From: Litomosoides sigmodontis
Lineage: Eukaryota > Nematoda > Chromadorea > Rhabditida > Onchocercidae
Reading direction: 5' to 3'
Length of the DNA stretch: 64,000 nucleotides
NCBI GenBank assembly: GCA_963070105.1
Contig: OY718807.1
Span: 1,865,001 to 1,929,000 of the forward strand
The position numbers were made by a program, and so were the translations under genes. Under the pieces are notes generated by a model. The model was given only the letters and a program-made list of their open reading frames with translations, made no database searches and had not been told where the DNA came from. Below, piece after piece: positions 1 to 13,449 of this stretch; position 1 is the stretch's first letter, and every line of letters starts with the position of its first letter.

Positions 1-565
1 TTTGCAAATTAGATCCTTTCCTTTCCACTCTTCCTTTTCTTTCTCCGTGTTTTCTACGGCAAAACTCTGCTCTCTCATTAATTTGAACTAATTCTCCTCC
101 TACGCAGCAATTTCAACACAAATTTAGATCTTTGATTCGAAAAGTTCCCATCATTTCGCGAGCTAAAACACATGGCTCTCAAGCAAAACGAATTTTACGG
201 TAATAATTTTCCTCGACAATGCAACATTAGCATCGCATATTGTCTTTTGCATTTTCATGCTCTTTTGTGTTTGCGCAAAATGGCAGCTCTTATTAGTTTC
301 AAGCATTTGATGAGGTCAACAACAACAACAACATTCATTCCATTCTTTTCGTAAAATAGGAGAGGGAGAGAGAGAGAGAGAGAGAGGAGGAGGGAGTGAG
401 AGGTAGACACGTCTTCGTTCACTGTCAACCATCTTTTATCATTTAGGAATGAGAAAAAAAAAATCTCCTCAAGTACAGCTGTCCTTTTCTCTATGCTTAT
501 CATTTCAATTTTCGAAACAAATAAAAAATGAAAGAAAAAAAAATGTGCGTCAAAGTTGAACGGCG

Positions 566-602
566 TCTGCTGCTGCTGCTGCTGCTGCTTCTACTACTAC
601 TA

Positions 603-653
<51 letters not shown>
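566..653 (+). repeat. CTG/CTA trinucleotide microsatellite
   Basis: About 29 triplets, nearly all CTG, interrupted near the middle by a short CTT/CTA/TTA block (590-605). The plus-strand frame reads it as poly-Leu after a short Lys-rich start. No homologous protein context surrounds it, so coding use is unlikely. Confidence 0.9.
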
Positions 654-3600
654 ACACTGATAGTGTGTTATCAGTTAATCCCACTGATAGCTTTTGAATT
701 CAAAGGACAGCTTTTTCGCTGCTTCTTTTAGTTGAACCATTCGATCTGAATAAATTATGCATGTAACAACGATTTCTTATGAATATGAACAAATTTAATT
801 AATTTCAAAAAAAAAAAAAAGAAAATGATAATCATTTCCATCCTCGATATGTTAAAAGGTTAGGGATAGTTTTTTTTTTTTAAAAAAAAAAGGAAAGAAG
901 GAACAGGATAGGTTTCATTTTTTTTTTCAAATCTACTGCAATGCTAAAAAATTCATTAATTAAAAAAGTTGCCTATTGTTGATTGTGCGCAAGAGAAGGA
1001 ATTCTTTACAGCTACATCACTTCTTTTGATTGTATTTCTAAAATTTTTTATTTGCAAAAATCAAAATACAATTTGAAGTTGCATGTGTTGTTATGTACAT
1101 ACGCTGTACATGTGTTTGATGATGATACTAATTTTAATATTTTTTTTTTTTTATAAAAATTGGAGTAAAAATGAGAAGCATTGTGACGCGCCGCTGTTAT
1201 TGTACAAGCATTTAGCACTGTTTTAAAATACTTATTACAGCAACAACAACAACTACTACTACTACTGTTAATACAATTAATGACTGAATTACAGTAACAA
1301 CTGATATTGTCTAGGCTAAATACATGCACACTGTGATGGAGGCTAGTCGAGTTACTGCTGCTGGAAAAAAGTATTCTTCCCTTCTTCATCCATCTATCCG
1401 TCTATCTCTCCATCTATCTACCTTCAACTTCCTACTGTTTATGCATCCATCTATCTGTCTAATCTATCTATCTATTGGTCAATATGCTAGCTAGGATATC
1501 GAGAATTTCATTTCACACTTCTTTTCAGCCACAAACGGTGGAAATTTTCCTCAGTACTAGTGTTGTAGTATCTTACCGCTTCCGTCTCTCAATCATTTTC
1601 ATCTCTTTCTTCTGTCTACCATCTTTTTCACAAATTTCAATAATATTGCATAATTTTTCTTGCTTGCAAAATAAAAGCATATAGAAAGATGGACGGAGAG
1701 AGAGAGAGAGAGAGAGAGAGGAAGTGGGAAAGGTAGGAAAGAAATATGTGAATAGATAGATGGATGGATCGGAGCAGATGAATGGAACATTTAAAAAGGA
1801 TGAAGTAGACGATCGTTCGGACGCCGTCGCCGTATCCATCACAAAATTACCAAGACGTTCCGGCCCACCTACGTATCATTCTCAGTTTATTTATTTTATT
1901 TTTCATTTTTGTTATTGTCTATTTTATTCATTACTACTTTCTCTTTCTCTCTCTCCCCCTCTCTCTCTCTCTTCCTCTGTGTGTTTTCTCGCGAATTTAA
2001 CAAAATTCATAATAGACTGTTTGAATTCCTTTTTTTTTTCTTCTTTTCCTCAATGAGTAATGGTAGTGATGAACATAGAGAGTTATTTAAGTTCAGTAAG
2101 ACAACCTATTATTCAGTTCAAATTTTCACGCATATGCGTATTTCTTGCAAAACAATTAATTATAAATTATACGAAGTAACAAAACTTGAAAGAGTCTAAT
2201 TTCCAGCAGAAATATATTTAAGTGTAGTAAGCTTAAAAGAAATACGAAAAAAAACATGTTTATTAGCGGTTTGATAAATAGATGAATAATAACCCTTCCT
2301 TCATTTCGTCGCAACCGTTCATCTTCACCAAGCAAGGGTTTTGAATTTTAAATTCAAACAGCTGCCCAAGGTATAATTCTCGATGGTCACTGCAGTGTGT
2401 TATGTGTGAATTTGAAATTTTATATCTTCCGTCCACATTCGTCCATTTCTTCCTGCTCTTGCCTCCAACTCATCCATTTTTGCTCGCTGCAACGATGTTA
2501 ATAACGCAACAAATTGATGTAAATTTTATTTTTGTGAAAATAAGTTAAACAAAATTTTTTTTTTTGAAATTTTTTGCTACTTCAAATTTTTCGATTTTTT
2601 TTTCGCAACGAATGCGCACTGTTAATTTTCCCTTTCTTTTTCTTCCTTTCTTTTTTTCCTTTATTAAGCGGCCTTTATGAAGCACAATTTTGTGACTTAT
2701 AAATGCTAAATTAGGGCAAATTTCAATTAGACCAAAGAAAAATACCACACATCTGAGGATAAACACCCTGCTAATCGATGTTAGCAGCATGGAGTAATTT
2801 TGTTTTTTTTTGAACTAAATTAAAATGGTAATACTATGCTTTTCGAAATGATGATGTGCTAAATGTTGTCATCAATGAACACATTTGAATGAGAGAAAAC
2901 ATGAAAAGGCCAACTTACTAACCGTAATGTTTTGAGCTTAAATTATTTAATTCATTTTTTTTAAAATTACATTCACTTATTTTATTTTATTTTTCATTTC
3001 TCTCTTTTTTTTAAAAAAAATTCTCATTTTCTATCATTTAAAGTGAATGTTTTCCCCCATATTTCCCAATAATGCCCTCCTCCAACCCTCTCTCCTCTCA
3101 TCCTTCCTTTCCTCTATCCTTTCGCTTCACCGAAATTTAGACGAAATTGAAGTGTCCGAAATTCCGCAACAGCTGACTGACAGCTTCATCCTGCCTTTGG
3201 GAATCATAAATGCACAATATATTGAAGTATCTCAAAAGGATGAAGGAGGGGAAGTAAGTGGCAAGGGAACGCCCCCTCTTTAATTGCGTCATTAGTGGAC
3301 ACATTCAATATGAAGCTAATGTGACCAATGCCTTTCATTTAAATACTCTAAACCTTTCATTATTGGTCATTTGCGCATCTATCGATCTATCTATCCTCGT
3401 CCACTCAGTTCTACTCATTTCAAATTTCGAAAATTTTCATTGCGTTCTTTTTAATTTTAAATTTTAATCATAAATAATAAAAGTTGACTTTTATTAATTT
3501 CTCACTCATTTTTGTTCCATTTTTCAAACGTCAGAAGCAAACTGCACTTGTCTATCAATTTTCAACTTCTTCCTTCACAAAATCTTCAAATTTCTGTGAA

Positions 3601-4295
3601 AAGAAAAAAGATCGCCAAATCATTCTTCTCTTTTCTTCAAATGAAAATAAATTTTGTTTGAATAAATTCATATAGTGCTCAAGTGATGGTCAAGTCATCA
3701 GCTTTTGCTATCATTGGTATGTTACCTTCGGCAAATAAGCTATATATGCCTGAGCAGAACTGACCATACATCAAATGTCCATAATATATCATCAGTGATA
3801 AGTTAGAGAACCATGCATTATCATAATTTTGATGACTCAGGTAGCGAATTTTTTTTCTCTTTTCTGATAGCATAATAGCTGTAAATTTTAAACAATTTAA
3901 CTTAGTAACGTTGGGTTAAAAAAATTTTTGCTGCTAAACTATTATTTGTACAATGAATGGACTGAATAGACGTGAGTGAATTATGCGCATCGAAAAATTA
4001 ATTTATATGTCATATTTGCCAGATGTGTAATATGCGGTATATTTATGTTAATTAAAACAGCTGATCAGATGTAGTCGTCGGCAATATGTGATTTATAATT
4101 AATTGCTAATTTAGGACACGTTCAGTAAAATTGTCAATCTACCTATGCAAATTGGAAGTGTTTTCAAATTTTGACACTCCACAAATCACTCATTTCCTTT
4201 TTTTCACGTAAATTCGGTTGATGCCTCGCCCACGCAATGATTTTACTTACCTCTGTCATTACAGGTATTTCATGCAAGCATGCTATTATAACCAC

Positions 4296-4296
<1 letters not shown>

Positions 4297-4342
<46 letters not shown>
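4297..4342. repeat. TA dinucleotide microsatellite
   Basis: Uninterrupted TA dinucleotides flanked by CATATG/ACATATACATATG edges. Confidence 0.9.
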
Positions 4343-4348
<6 letters not shown>

Positions 4349-6798
4349 CATATGTGTGTGCGTGTGTGGGTGAGTGGACACTAACCACTAACAATAATCG
4401 CAATTCATTGTGACCATTTTCTTCCACTCATTTTTAAGGCCTTTTTCGGTGGCTGGCACAACACTATCCTTTCAAAATATGTCCCTTTATTTTTTCTTCA
4501 ATGTTTCATCACAATTTTTCACAGATTAAATTTACTGAATGCTTTTCGTTTTGAAGGAAAGTTAATTTTTTTCATAAAACTTAAAAATTTGACGCGGCAA
4601 TCGATATGATGTCGAAGTGCTTAAGGTTGGTCATAATTTTTGATGATATTTATGCAAAAAATTTCATTTATCCACCAAAAATCAATAATCATCCAGTGAT
4701 ATATATCACATCTAGCGAATTTCAATAATTTGATGAATTTCAATAATTAGTGAAAATGAAAACAATGGCATATTGTGATGGAAAAGAAGTGAAAAATTAT
4801 CTATTAATGAATTTTAATTTATTCATTTTATTTTTTCAAATTATCAATAAATAAATAAGATGTAGTTAATTGAATGCTATGGATAATAATATTTTTAGAT
4901 AGGTAACGTTTCCCATCTTTACGTGTATTATTTTATTTCTGCATTAAAATATCTCTGTGGTGAGTGAATTTTAGATTTAGATGTTTTGTACAATTTTTGT
5001 ATTTCACGCATCATTGATGTTTTGCCGATGCACGACGTCAAAGTAAATAGTAAAAACGTGTAAATACACCCTGTCATCGTCAATTCCATCCGTTTATCGA
5101 CAATTTTTTATTTTGCACAAAAGAACTTTTTTTTAGCTTCATTCCACCACCTTAATGCGCTAAAACACGATGACGAGTGATATTTTATTTTAAAATTTAA
5201 AATTTCCAAGAATTTTCTCAATTTTCTCACTTGAAGAAAAAAGACGAAAAAAAAGAATTATTTGTTCAAATTTTGTTCAAAATGCTTTTGCTATTTCACT
5301 CTTTTCCATTTTTTTGGTGCTTTTATTAGCATAAATAATTTGCTGTTTTTTTTTTCGTTTGCTCTTTTTTTTTTCAAATGTGTGAAATGAATATAAACTT
5401 GAGAAATCAATTCCCTAATAAAATGAGAATTTCCAAAAAAAAAACGGAAAAAGCTCTTCGTTGATGTGCTCTGTACTCTTTTCAATATAGATTATTATCA
5501 TCATTATCATCTCTATTTAAATCTAATCTTTTAACTATCAATTTAAATAATTTTTGTCAAATATAAATAATTTTTCCCACTTCGTTTTCTTCTTCTTTTT
5601 CCTTCCTTTTTTTTTGGAAAACGAGAAGAAGAGAGGGGAGAGAGATAGAAGGCATTAGTAAATAATATTTGCCGCAAAGATCAACGATCGTTGTGGAAAT
5701 CTTATCGATAGGCTGGCTGGTTGGCCGGTCGGCCATCCGGAAAGACTGAATGTATTCTCATCATCAAACTTTCTGTGATTTATGTTACCGGTTGGGTTTC
5801 CAGTATTCAAACAGTGTAGTAGTAGTGGCTCGGAACCATAGAGCAAAGGTTTGTTTTTCTTTTCTTCACTTGTCATCTTCCAACTTCCGGGAATGTAATT
5901 TCGCCGCACTTCCACTGGGAGGGAGAGAGAGAGAGAGAGAGAGAGGAAAAAAAACCGCAAGCATTTAACATTTTTCTTTCTTTTTCATTCTTCAATGAGT
6001 GAATGAAAAGATTGAAGTAAACATTTGAAGATAGCAAATTTTTCCGCCTTCGTTTTTTTTTCCGTTTTCTTTTCTTTTTGCTTCAGCACAATATTCATCA
6101 TCAATGAAATTGGGCAGTGTAAAATATGCAAATTTATTTGAATTTTTGACATGAAAAATCAGTCAAGAATTCAGCAGATAATTTCAATTTGTTAATCAAT
6201 TTAATTTCTCTCGTTTTTTTCCCAATAAAATATGCATAAAATTATTTCAAATGGTTGGAAATTATTGGTCAGATCGATTAGCAGTATCATTAAGCGCTTT
6301 TGCTACGTCAGTAATTGTTTGTTATTGAAATAGAGGTGGAAGCTGATGCTAATTATTGATGACCATTATTCCAATATATTATGAAAATTGTAGAAACTTT
6401 ATTGAAGTGAAATTCAAATTTTTTGATCGAATCATTTCTCTATAATTATCAAAACTCTCCGCTATTTTTATTAACCTTGCTTGATGAATTTTTATTTCAT
6501 ACGATAATTAATTCGTTTTTTTGCAGGTTTTATTTTTCTAACATTATTATTTGTGAAAAAGAAAATTGCAAACAATTAGTGGAAAATTCTAACTTTGCTT
6601 ACTATAATTAGTGCTTTTTAAAGCACTCCTGCAAATTTCACCTGTAAATCTGTTTGAAATGTTAATTGAAATTGCAAAATTTACTTTGTTATTCACGACT
6701 GATAAATACAAAATCAAGACAAAACAAATGATTAGGGAAAAATTATTTGCATTGCGTGTAAAATAATAGCATTTTCCTATCAGATGAAGAAAGAAAAA

Positions 6799-6872
6799 AT
6801 TAGCATAATTCAAAAAAGTAGCATAATTAGCATAATTCAAAAAAGTAGCATAATTAGCATAATTCAAAAAAG
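6799..6872 (+). repeat. 27-bp tandem repeat, about 2.7 copies
   Basis: A unit containing TAGCATAATTCAAAAAAG is repeated in tandem with an internal TAGCATAAT doublet. Exact copies suggest a recent origin. Confidence 0.85.
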
Positions 6873-6992
6873 TCCTTTGCATAGTTATTTTAGCGATATG
6901 AAATGAAAAAGTTATTGTATTATCTATTTAATATGAAATAAGAACATTTTAAAAAAAAAAAAAACAAAAAATAAATTTATCCTTTAAAATAA

Positions 6993-7059
6993 TATAGGTG
7001 TAGTAGTACCACTTCACTCCTATTCATAGTACTCTCTCCGTGTTGCTACTACACCTGTG
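6993..7059. ncRNA. Candidate pre-miRNA-like hairpin
   Basis: AGGTGTAGTAG (6996-7006) is the exact reverse complement of CTACTACACCT (7046-7056). The helix extends outward by a T.G, an A-T and a T.G pair. It extends inward, past one C/T mismatch, by about five more pairs, giving about 20 pairs under a terminal loop of about 27 nt. Size and shape suit a miRNA precursor and it stands out in AT-rich DNA. I do not recognise a known miRNA seed, and the transcribed strand cannot be told because either strand would fold. Confidence 0.3.
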
Positions 7060-10000
7060 CTTAGCGCTTCATCAAACGCAATATGTAGACGTCTTGACCG
7101 TGTTTTGCGTAGAGCATTCACGTAGAACGAAGTAGGCAACTTAATGTTTTCCCTAATTAAATAATATTTGCATTCATTTGATAATTTCAATCATTTCATC
7201 TTTAATTGAGAAAAAAAAATTAATTGCATTCAAGGATTGGATTAAATTTTTTTTTGATAATTTTACTCTCTTCATTTTTTTTCTTTTTTTTTTCTACCAT
7301 TCACATACAATAAAACAATGGATGTAATGAATCATTAATTTTGCTTCCTTTATATTTTTTCTCTTTTATCTTTTAATATTTGTTAGTAAATTTGTTAAAT
7401 ATTTTGGCAAATTTCATAGGAAGTAATAAATTTATTGCTGGAAATTGAAATGAAAAAATGATATCATTTTAATTTGAGTAGAAATTGGTGAAAGGAAAGG
7501 AGGGAGTGAAGAGAGACAAGGAGTGGGTGGTGAAGGAAGAGGCTAAAAAAGGAGGAGAGAGAGGAGACATTGAAATTGAGTGGTCCCGTGTACATTCATT
7601 TTTCGATGCCTAAATGTTGAAAATGATTTATTCAACTGTTTTAGGGTATAATTAATCAACATTTTTGCATTTTTGCAACCTTTCTCCTGTATGATGAACC
7701 ATTTGGAGAGGATGAGACCCTTCTTCATTCCATTAGAAATGCCATTTTACCGCAATTACAAAATTCTAAAAATCTATCTTTTCTGCAACCTCTCTCCCAC
7801 CCACCATCGCCCTCCACCCAAGATCTCGTTTTTTTTTTCCTTCATTTTATTATCGGTTTTTTTTTGCCAACCTAATGAAAGCAATATTTTTAAATGGAGA
7901 AAAAAATTTCAATCACACTTTGCGTATGCTAATTATTTCTGAGAGTAACATTATTTTTTTTTTATCAAACTGCTAATTTTTATATTCGATTGTTATTAAG
8001 GCATTTAATTAATGATAAATTGTTCAGCGGTATTGGTATTAATGTTTTAATTGAAGTAACAGTGTACGATGTGCGCTTCTGTTCTCTTTTGTTAATTGAT
8101 TAAAGTTTTTTTTTTACCTTACAACGATAGCTTTTCGAAATTGTTATGAAGTGAAGAAGGTATACGTTTGAATTTTGTGCTAATACTATATTACTTTGTA
8201 CGATAATTATTTGATAGTGAATTGTCTCAAAAATCTGGAAAAGTTATATTTTTCGAATTTTCCCTCACTTCTGATTTAGTGCAAAAAAAAAGCAATGATA
8301 TGAACTGATAGGTTCTAGCAGTTATTAGCACCATAATTTTTACTCATTCTATCAATTTCTATCATTTTATCAATTTTAAATAATTCCATTTGTCAACAGT
8401 GGCACAAAAAAAAAAACCGAAAATATGGAATAGCATGCGCTGGAAATTGCTTCGTGCTACAATCAAATTTTTGTTTTATAAAATTTTTTTTTCCCCCCTA
8501 ATCATCTGAGTGTGAAACCAGTCGTGCAGTACGGCAAAGTGAAATTTTTGCTGAGTGACAGAAGAAATCATTTTTCGGAAGCAGAGAAAGAGAGAAAGGT
8601 TGACTGGAAATGATTCCACGAAGTATATCACTTGTAAATTGATGATAAACTGATAAAAAATCTTTTAATCACACCTTTTGTCAAATCACTTACCTGTACC
8701 GCTATCTCATAAATTCTCATTTTCTTCAAATACCATATCTGACCTAAATTTTAATCAAATCTCAAATACTTTTCAAACTATGTTAGCAACTTTTCGAATG
8801 AAATTTTTACATTTCAGTTGTTCGATCGAGAGAAACTAATGCAAAATTGAAGTTACATTTATAGAGTTAAACAAAAAGAAAAAAAAAGCGAGGAATTTCG
8901 AGTGATTGAATTAAAAATTGGAAAAGTACAAATATGACGGCTTTTTTTGTTATTCATTCACATAGCTCTTTTTATTTGACATTTATTTTAGGTGAAAAAT
9001 TAATTTTTTTAATTAATTCATGTGAGACTGCTTTTGAGAACTGCAAAGGTAACTGATAACTACTTCAGCATTATCGTATGACTTATTGCTTTTTAATTTT
9101 ACCTTTGTTTTTTATTTTAACCTAATTTTACTTTATGCTTAGCTAACAAAAGCATTATTTGTTTCTTGCTTATAAGAAAATTCCACGGCACATGTTAGCC
9201 TATCTTAGTCAATTTTGTCTCTCAATAACAGACATTCACGCCAAATATTTTGATCCTCATAGAAGTTTGTCTATAAAAGAAATCAAATTAAGAAATATGA
9301 AAGCGAAAGATGGAAGAAAAAATTTTATTTTAATCAAATTCAAATTGCCGCCCACGATAATTTCATTTCGTCTAGCTAAGAAGTGATTAATTTAGCGGTT
9401 GGCGAGGCAACAGTGACCATTTGAAATGCATTTTAATTACTTTAGAAATGAAATAATTTCATTATGAAACAATCGAACAACATATTTCCTGTTTGCTGTA
9501 AGTGCCGTCAATTTTAACACAAAATATTAGACGTTGAAAAAGATGGGATTATTGAATGAAAGAATGTTGGCAAAGTTAGATGATAAGTCTCTTGCATTTC
9601 AGTTGTGCAGTAGCTTTTGTCATTGCAACGTTTTATTGTTTCAAATAAATTATCAAATTTAATTGTAAAAAGAAAAATTTTGTTTTGACTAATTTTATAT
9701 AAGTACAATTAATCATTTTTGTGCTTTTTCTTCCCTTAAATTATAGTGAAACTTAAAACGAGTAGTAATAACTGTTCCATAACATGTTTAATTAGGAAGG
9801 AATTTAGTTGAGGGATGAGAAATGCTTTGAAATTTTGTTGTTTCAAAATAAAAAATTGTTTCAAGATGCAAAAAATGCGCATTATTTCCATTGATTTTAT
9901 TATTTTGATTTTATTATGGTTGAACGGAACAATCAAACGATCAATTAATTCAGAAATTGATTTTTTGCTTTTTTTTTTCCACCAATTTTTTTTTCTTTCA

Positions 10001-12389
10001 ACACCTGAAATATCCACTGCAATATTGTCGAAAAAGCTTTTTGACAAAACGAAATGTCTTGGCAGCCACTCGTTTTCATTACTTCTATCCTTTGAATAAC
10101 AATTAGATGAAAATTTTAAAAAAAAAAATGAAAAAAAAAGCGAAAGACAAGAATTTGAAAAATATTTCCTTCGTGCATTTCAAAAATGAATTTTTCAAGT
10201 TTAGTACACTCTTCTTTTGCATCAATCTTTTTTCCATCCTTGTCACATTTTTCTTTTCCATTCAATTATTCGCGGAAAGTGTGTGCTGTGCCTTAAAGGC
10301 CCACGCAATGACCATTGGATAGGCATGTTGTCTTGGCTATGGCAAAGAAACTGAAAAAAAAATGAAAAATAAAAATATTTGATTGATGCATGAAAAATTT
10401 AGCTAACAAAAAGATAAAAAAATTGATTATTGAAAGAAGGAAGAAAGTGTGGGAAAAGAATTTCACTTTGTTGGAACTTTTTTGTTTTTGTAAATTTTTA
10501 ATGAAATTATAGGCTGCTAATGAGTGAAAGTGTATGAGTGGTAAAATTCACGATGGAAAATTTTATCATTTGAAAGTGCGAATGAGGGAAGAAAAAATTT
10601 TTTTGCTTCCAACTTTTCTCTCTGATACGCTTTCCCCATGCTCTCTCTCCTTCGTCCTCATTCGATAGTGCTGAATTGATTGTTGAATGGGATTTTTGGG
10701 GTTTTGTTTTTCTTTTTGCTTATACGTTGTCGGAAAAAGTTTTCATAATTTTACTAAAATGAAAAAAAAAGTTTTTTAATAATTTAAATCGAAAAATGTT
10801 GTTTTTGCAGGACTTGCAAAAAAAAAATGAAGTAGAACATTTCATTCATTTACGGATGTGATATAGTCGTAGAGGGAAAAGTGTTGTACGTTAATGTATG
10901 GAAAAGGAAAAAGAAGCGAGATGTGTTGTTATCCGGTTCCTCATCCGGAATACCGTTTGTGAGAGTAAGCAAAACTATGATGAATAGTGTTTTCATTTCC
11001 TCAACGGATACACTCACGCATACGCGCACGCATGCGCACACGCAATATAATACTTTTTCCATCATTGTTTCCGTCATTTGGGAATAGTGAAATTCATTTT
11101 TGGTTAAATTTTCAAACTGAGAAATATAAGCTTATAAGTGAAAAGCATTAATTTATGTGAAAAGCACATCACTTTAAATGTAAAGTGTATAATGAAAAGC
11201 ATATAATTTTACGTATAATTTTCGCAGTTTTGATTGAAGAGAAAATTTAAAATTACTTTTCATTTCTTTCAATAGTAATTCAGATTTTTTTCAAATTTAA
11301 TCTCTAAATTTTTTTTATGGGAAGCTTTTAGTAAGCAAGTTTTTTTTTAGCTTTATAGTAATCGTTCTTTTTTTACTCTCTTTCACACATAAATTATTTT
11401 TGTTATTTCAATCGTCTCACAAAATTTTGTGCATTTTTTTTTGTTTGTTTATTTATTAAAAAATTTTTTTTGCCAAATTTTTTGCAATAAATGAGCGAAA
11501 TGATCCAAGTGTGTTAGCCTAAATGGAATTATTTCCTAAAATTTTGGCTATATTAATAGAAGGTGAAGAGAATGAAAGCAGTTGAAAAGTTTGGGAGAAA
11601 AATTTGCCATGGAAAATTTGAAATATATTTCGACAAAAAAAGAAAGGAAAAAGGAATGGAAACGAAGGGGAAAAAATCTAAAAAAAAAAAGAAAAGTGAA
11701 ATGGATCGTAGTTTTTTTCCTGTATGGTAAAATGCTTCAAATTTGAGGGTTCATAAAGCTTTTAAAATGAGATGCTCAATTCACTGGACCCTTCCTTTTT
11801 TCTTTTTTTTTTTTCAATCTTCAATGTGTCCTCAAACACATTCTCAGCTTTATTGAAGTATTCTTTTTGATGATGAAATTGATGTAATTTTGAAGTGTAA
11901 AATTTTCATTAAACTTCACTTCTATCATTAGCACATTTATTTTTCTCTTTTGCTTTCTAGCACTTACCACTTTTTCATTTCATCTTTTGTTTTTTTGTCG
12001 TTTTGATTCTAACTAGGAGAAAAGAAAACGAATAATTTAGGAGTGAAGCAAATTTGAAGCAGAATTTGATCTTATCATAGATTGAAGGTAGGGTAGGTTG
12101 GTGATTGATTGTTTTGAAGGTGAAATCTTGATAACTTATTTAACCTTTCCTTTTTCCTCATCACATCTCCTCCTACGCAAGTGACGATAGCATCATACGT
12201 CTTCATTCATCAATAATTTAGTTTATTTCTTTACTGTAATCATCGTCGAGTGGGTGGGGTGAAACGGGACGGGATTATGCATTAGAATGGGTAATTGGAA
12301 TGGAATGCGCGTTTCTCTCCGCAACGTGAACTGTAATTGAGATGCCCTTTTGTCGTCGTATGGCGTAAATTTGTTAGGAAGTTCGGGGA

Positions 12390-12404
12390 GGGGGGGGGGG
12401 GGGG
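12390..12404 (+). repeat. Poly-G tract
   Basis: Fifteen consecutive G, preceded by GGGGA and followed by AGGAGAGGG. Striking in such AT-rich DNA and capable of forming a G-quadruplex in principle. It is also a likely site of sequencing length error. Confidence 0.85.
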
Positions 12405-13371
12405 AGGAGAGGGAAGTGGAAGTGAGAGCTTATCAGTGATCGGATCTATCACTAATTTCACTTTGTGGTCTTCTGTCTTAAAGATTTGTCTTTGCTTTGC
12501 TTACGCTGAGATGTCCTCCAAAACAACCGCACATACTTTTGCTCATTTCATACCAAAATGACCTTAGATAACCCTTATCATTGATTGCTAGGAGTGGCAT
12601 TAAATTTTGTCCAAAAATTATCTCTGTAATTAGTGATGAAGGAGGAATGGCGTCATTTGCTCCGCAGAACTGATCATGTTTCAAGTTATAAAAATTTTAA
12701 CACAAAATAATTGAGACAAAAAAAAAATTTTTTTTGCTGTATCATTTGAAGAAAGAAACAATTTCCATTTCTATTTCACTTTTAATTGATTAATTTTTTT
12801 TTTTTATTACACTACTAATATTCAGCTAAATTAATATTCATCTGCATTCTGTATTATATTCCGTAAAGATTGTATTCAAATTAGAATTTAACATACAACG
12901 ATAAATTAACGATAGGTTATGGTGGCTGGCGCAAAATGAAACACTTTCTTCATCTGTGAACGTAACAATGAACCAACCTGTTTGCTCCCAAAAGAAAAAA
13001 GTGTAAAATTAAGGATCCTTTTATGGATTAATTATTTCATCTTTTATCATTTATACGATCATGAAAATGCAGGCTATCTTCCCATAATCACTGAGAGACA
13101 GCTCAATCAGCTGATAGATTAAAATGAATGACTGATTAGTTAATACATCATAAATGTCTTTTGGAAGATTCATTCCATCTCTGCTGCATTTCATTTCATT
13201 TCATTTCATTTCCTCCTGACTATAAAAAAGGGAAAAAAAATAACAGACGAAGAAACGAAAATATATTCGTTCGTTTTTTTTTTTGCACCCTAAACCAAAA
13301 ATTATCCGGAATTTCTCTCCCTCTCCCTTCCTCTCTCTCTCTCTCTCTTCCTCCCTTGTTTGTTTGCTACC

Positions 13372-13449
13372 GTTTGAAATATGTATTATTGTCAAACATT
13401 ACTAATTCACTGTTTGAAATATGTATTATTGTCAAACATTACTAATTCA
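13372..13449 (+). repeat. 40-bp tandem duplication
   Basis: A 38-base block starting GTTTGAAATATG and ending ACTAATTCA occurs twice in immediate succession (13372-13409 and 13412-13449) without a mismatch. Confidence 0.95.

Noticed and set aside
9815..10322. Two consecutive plus-strand frames of 94 and 71 codons
   Set aside because: Phe/Lys/Ile-rich, as AT-rich DNA predicts; no splice signals join them into anything recognisable.
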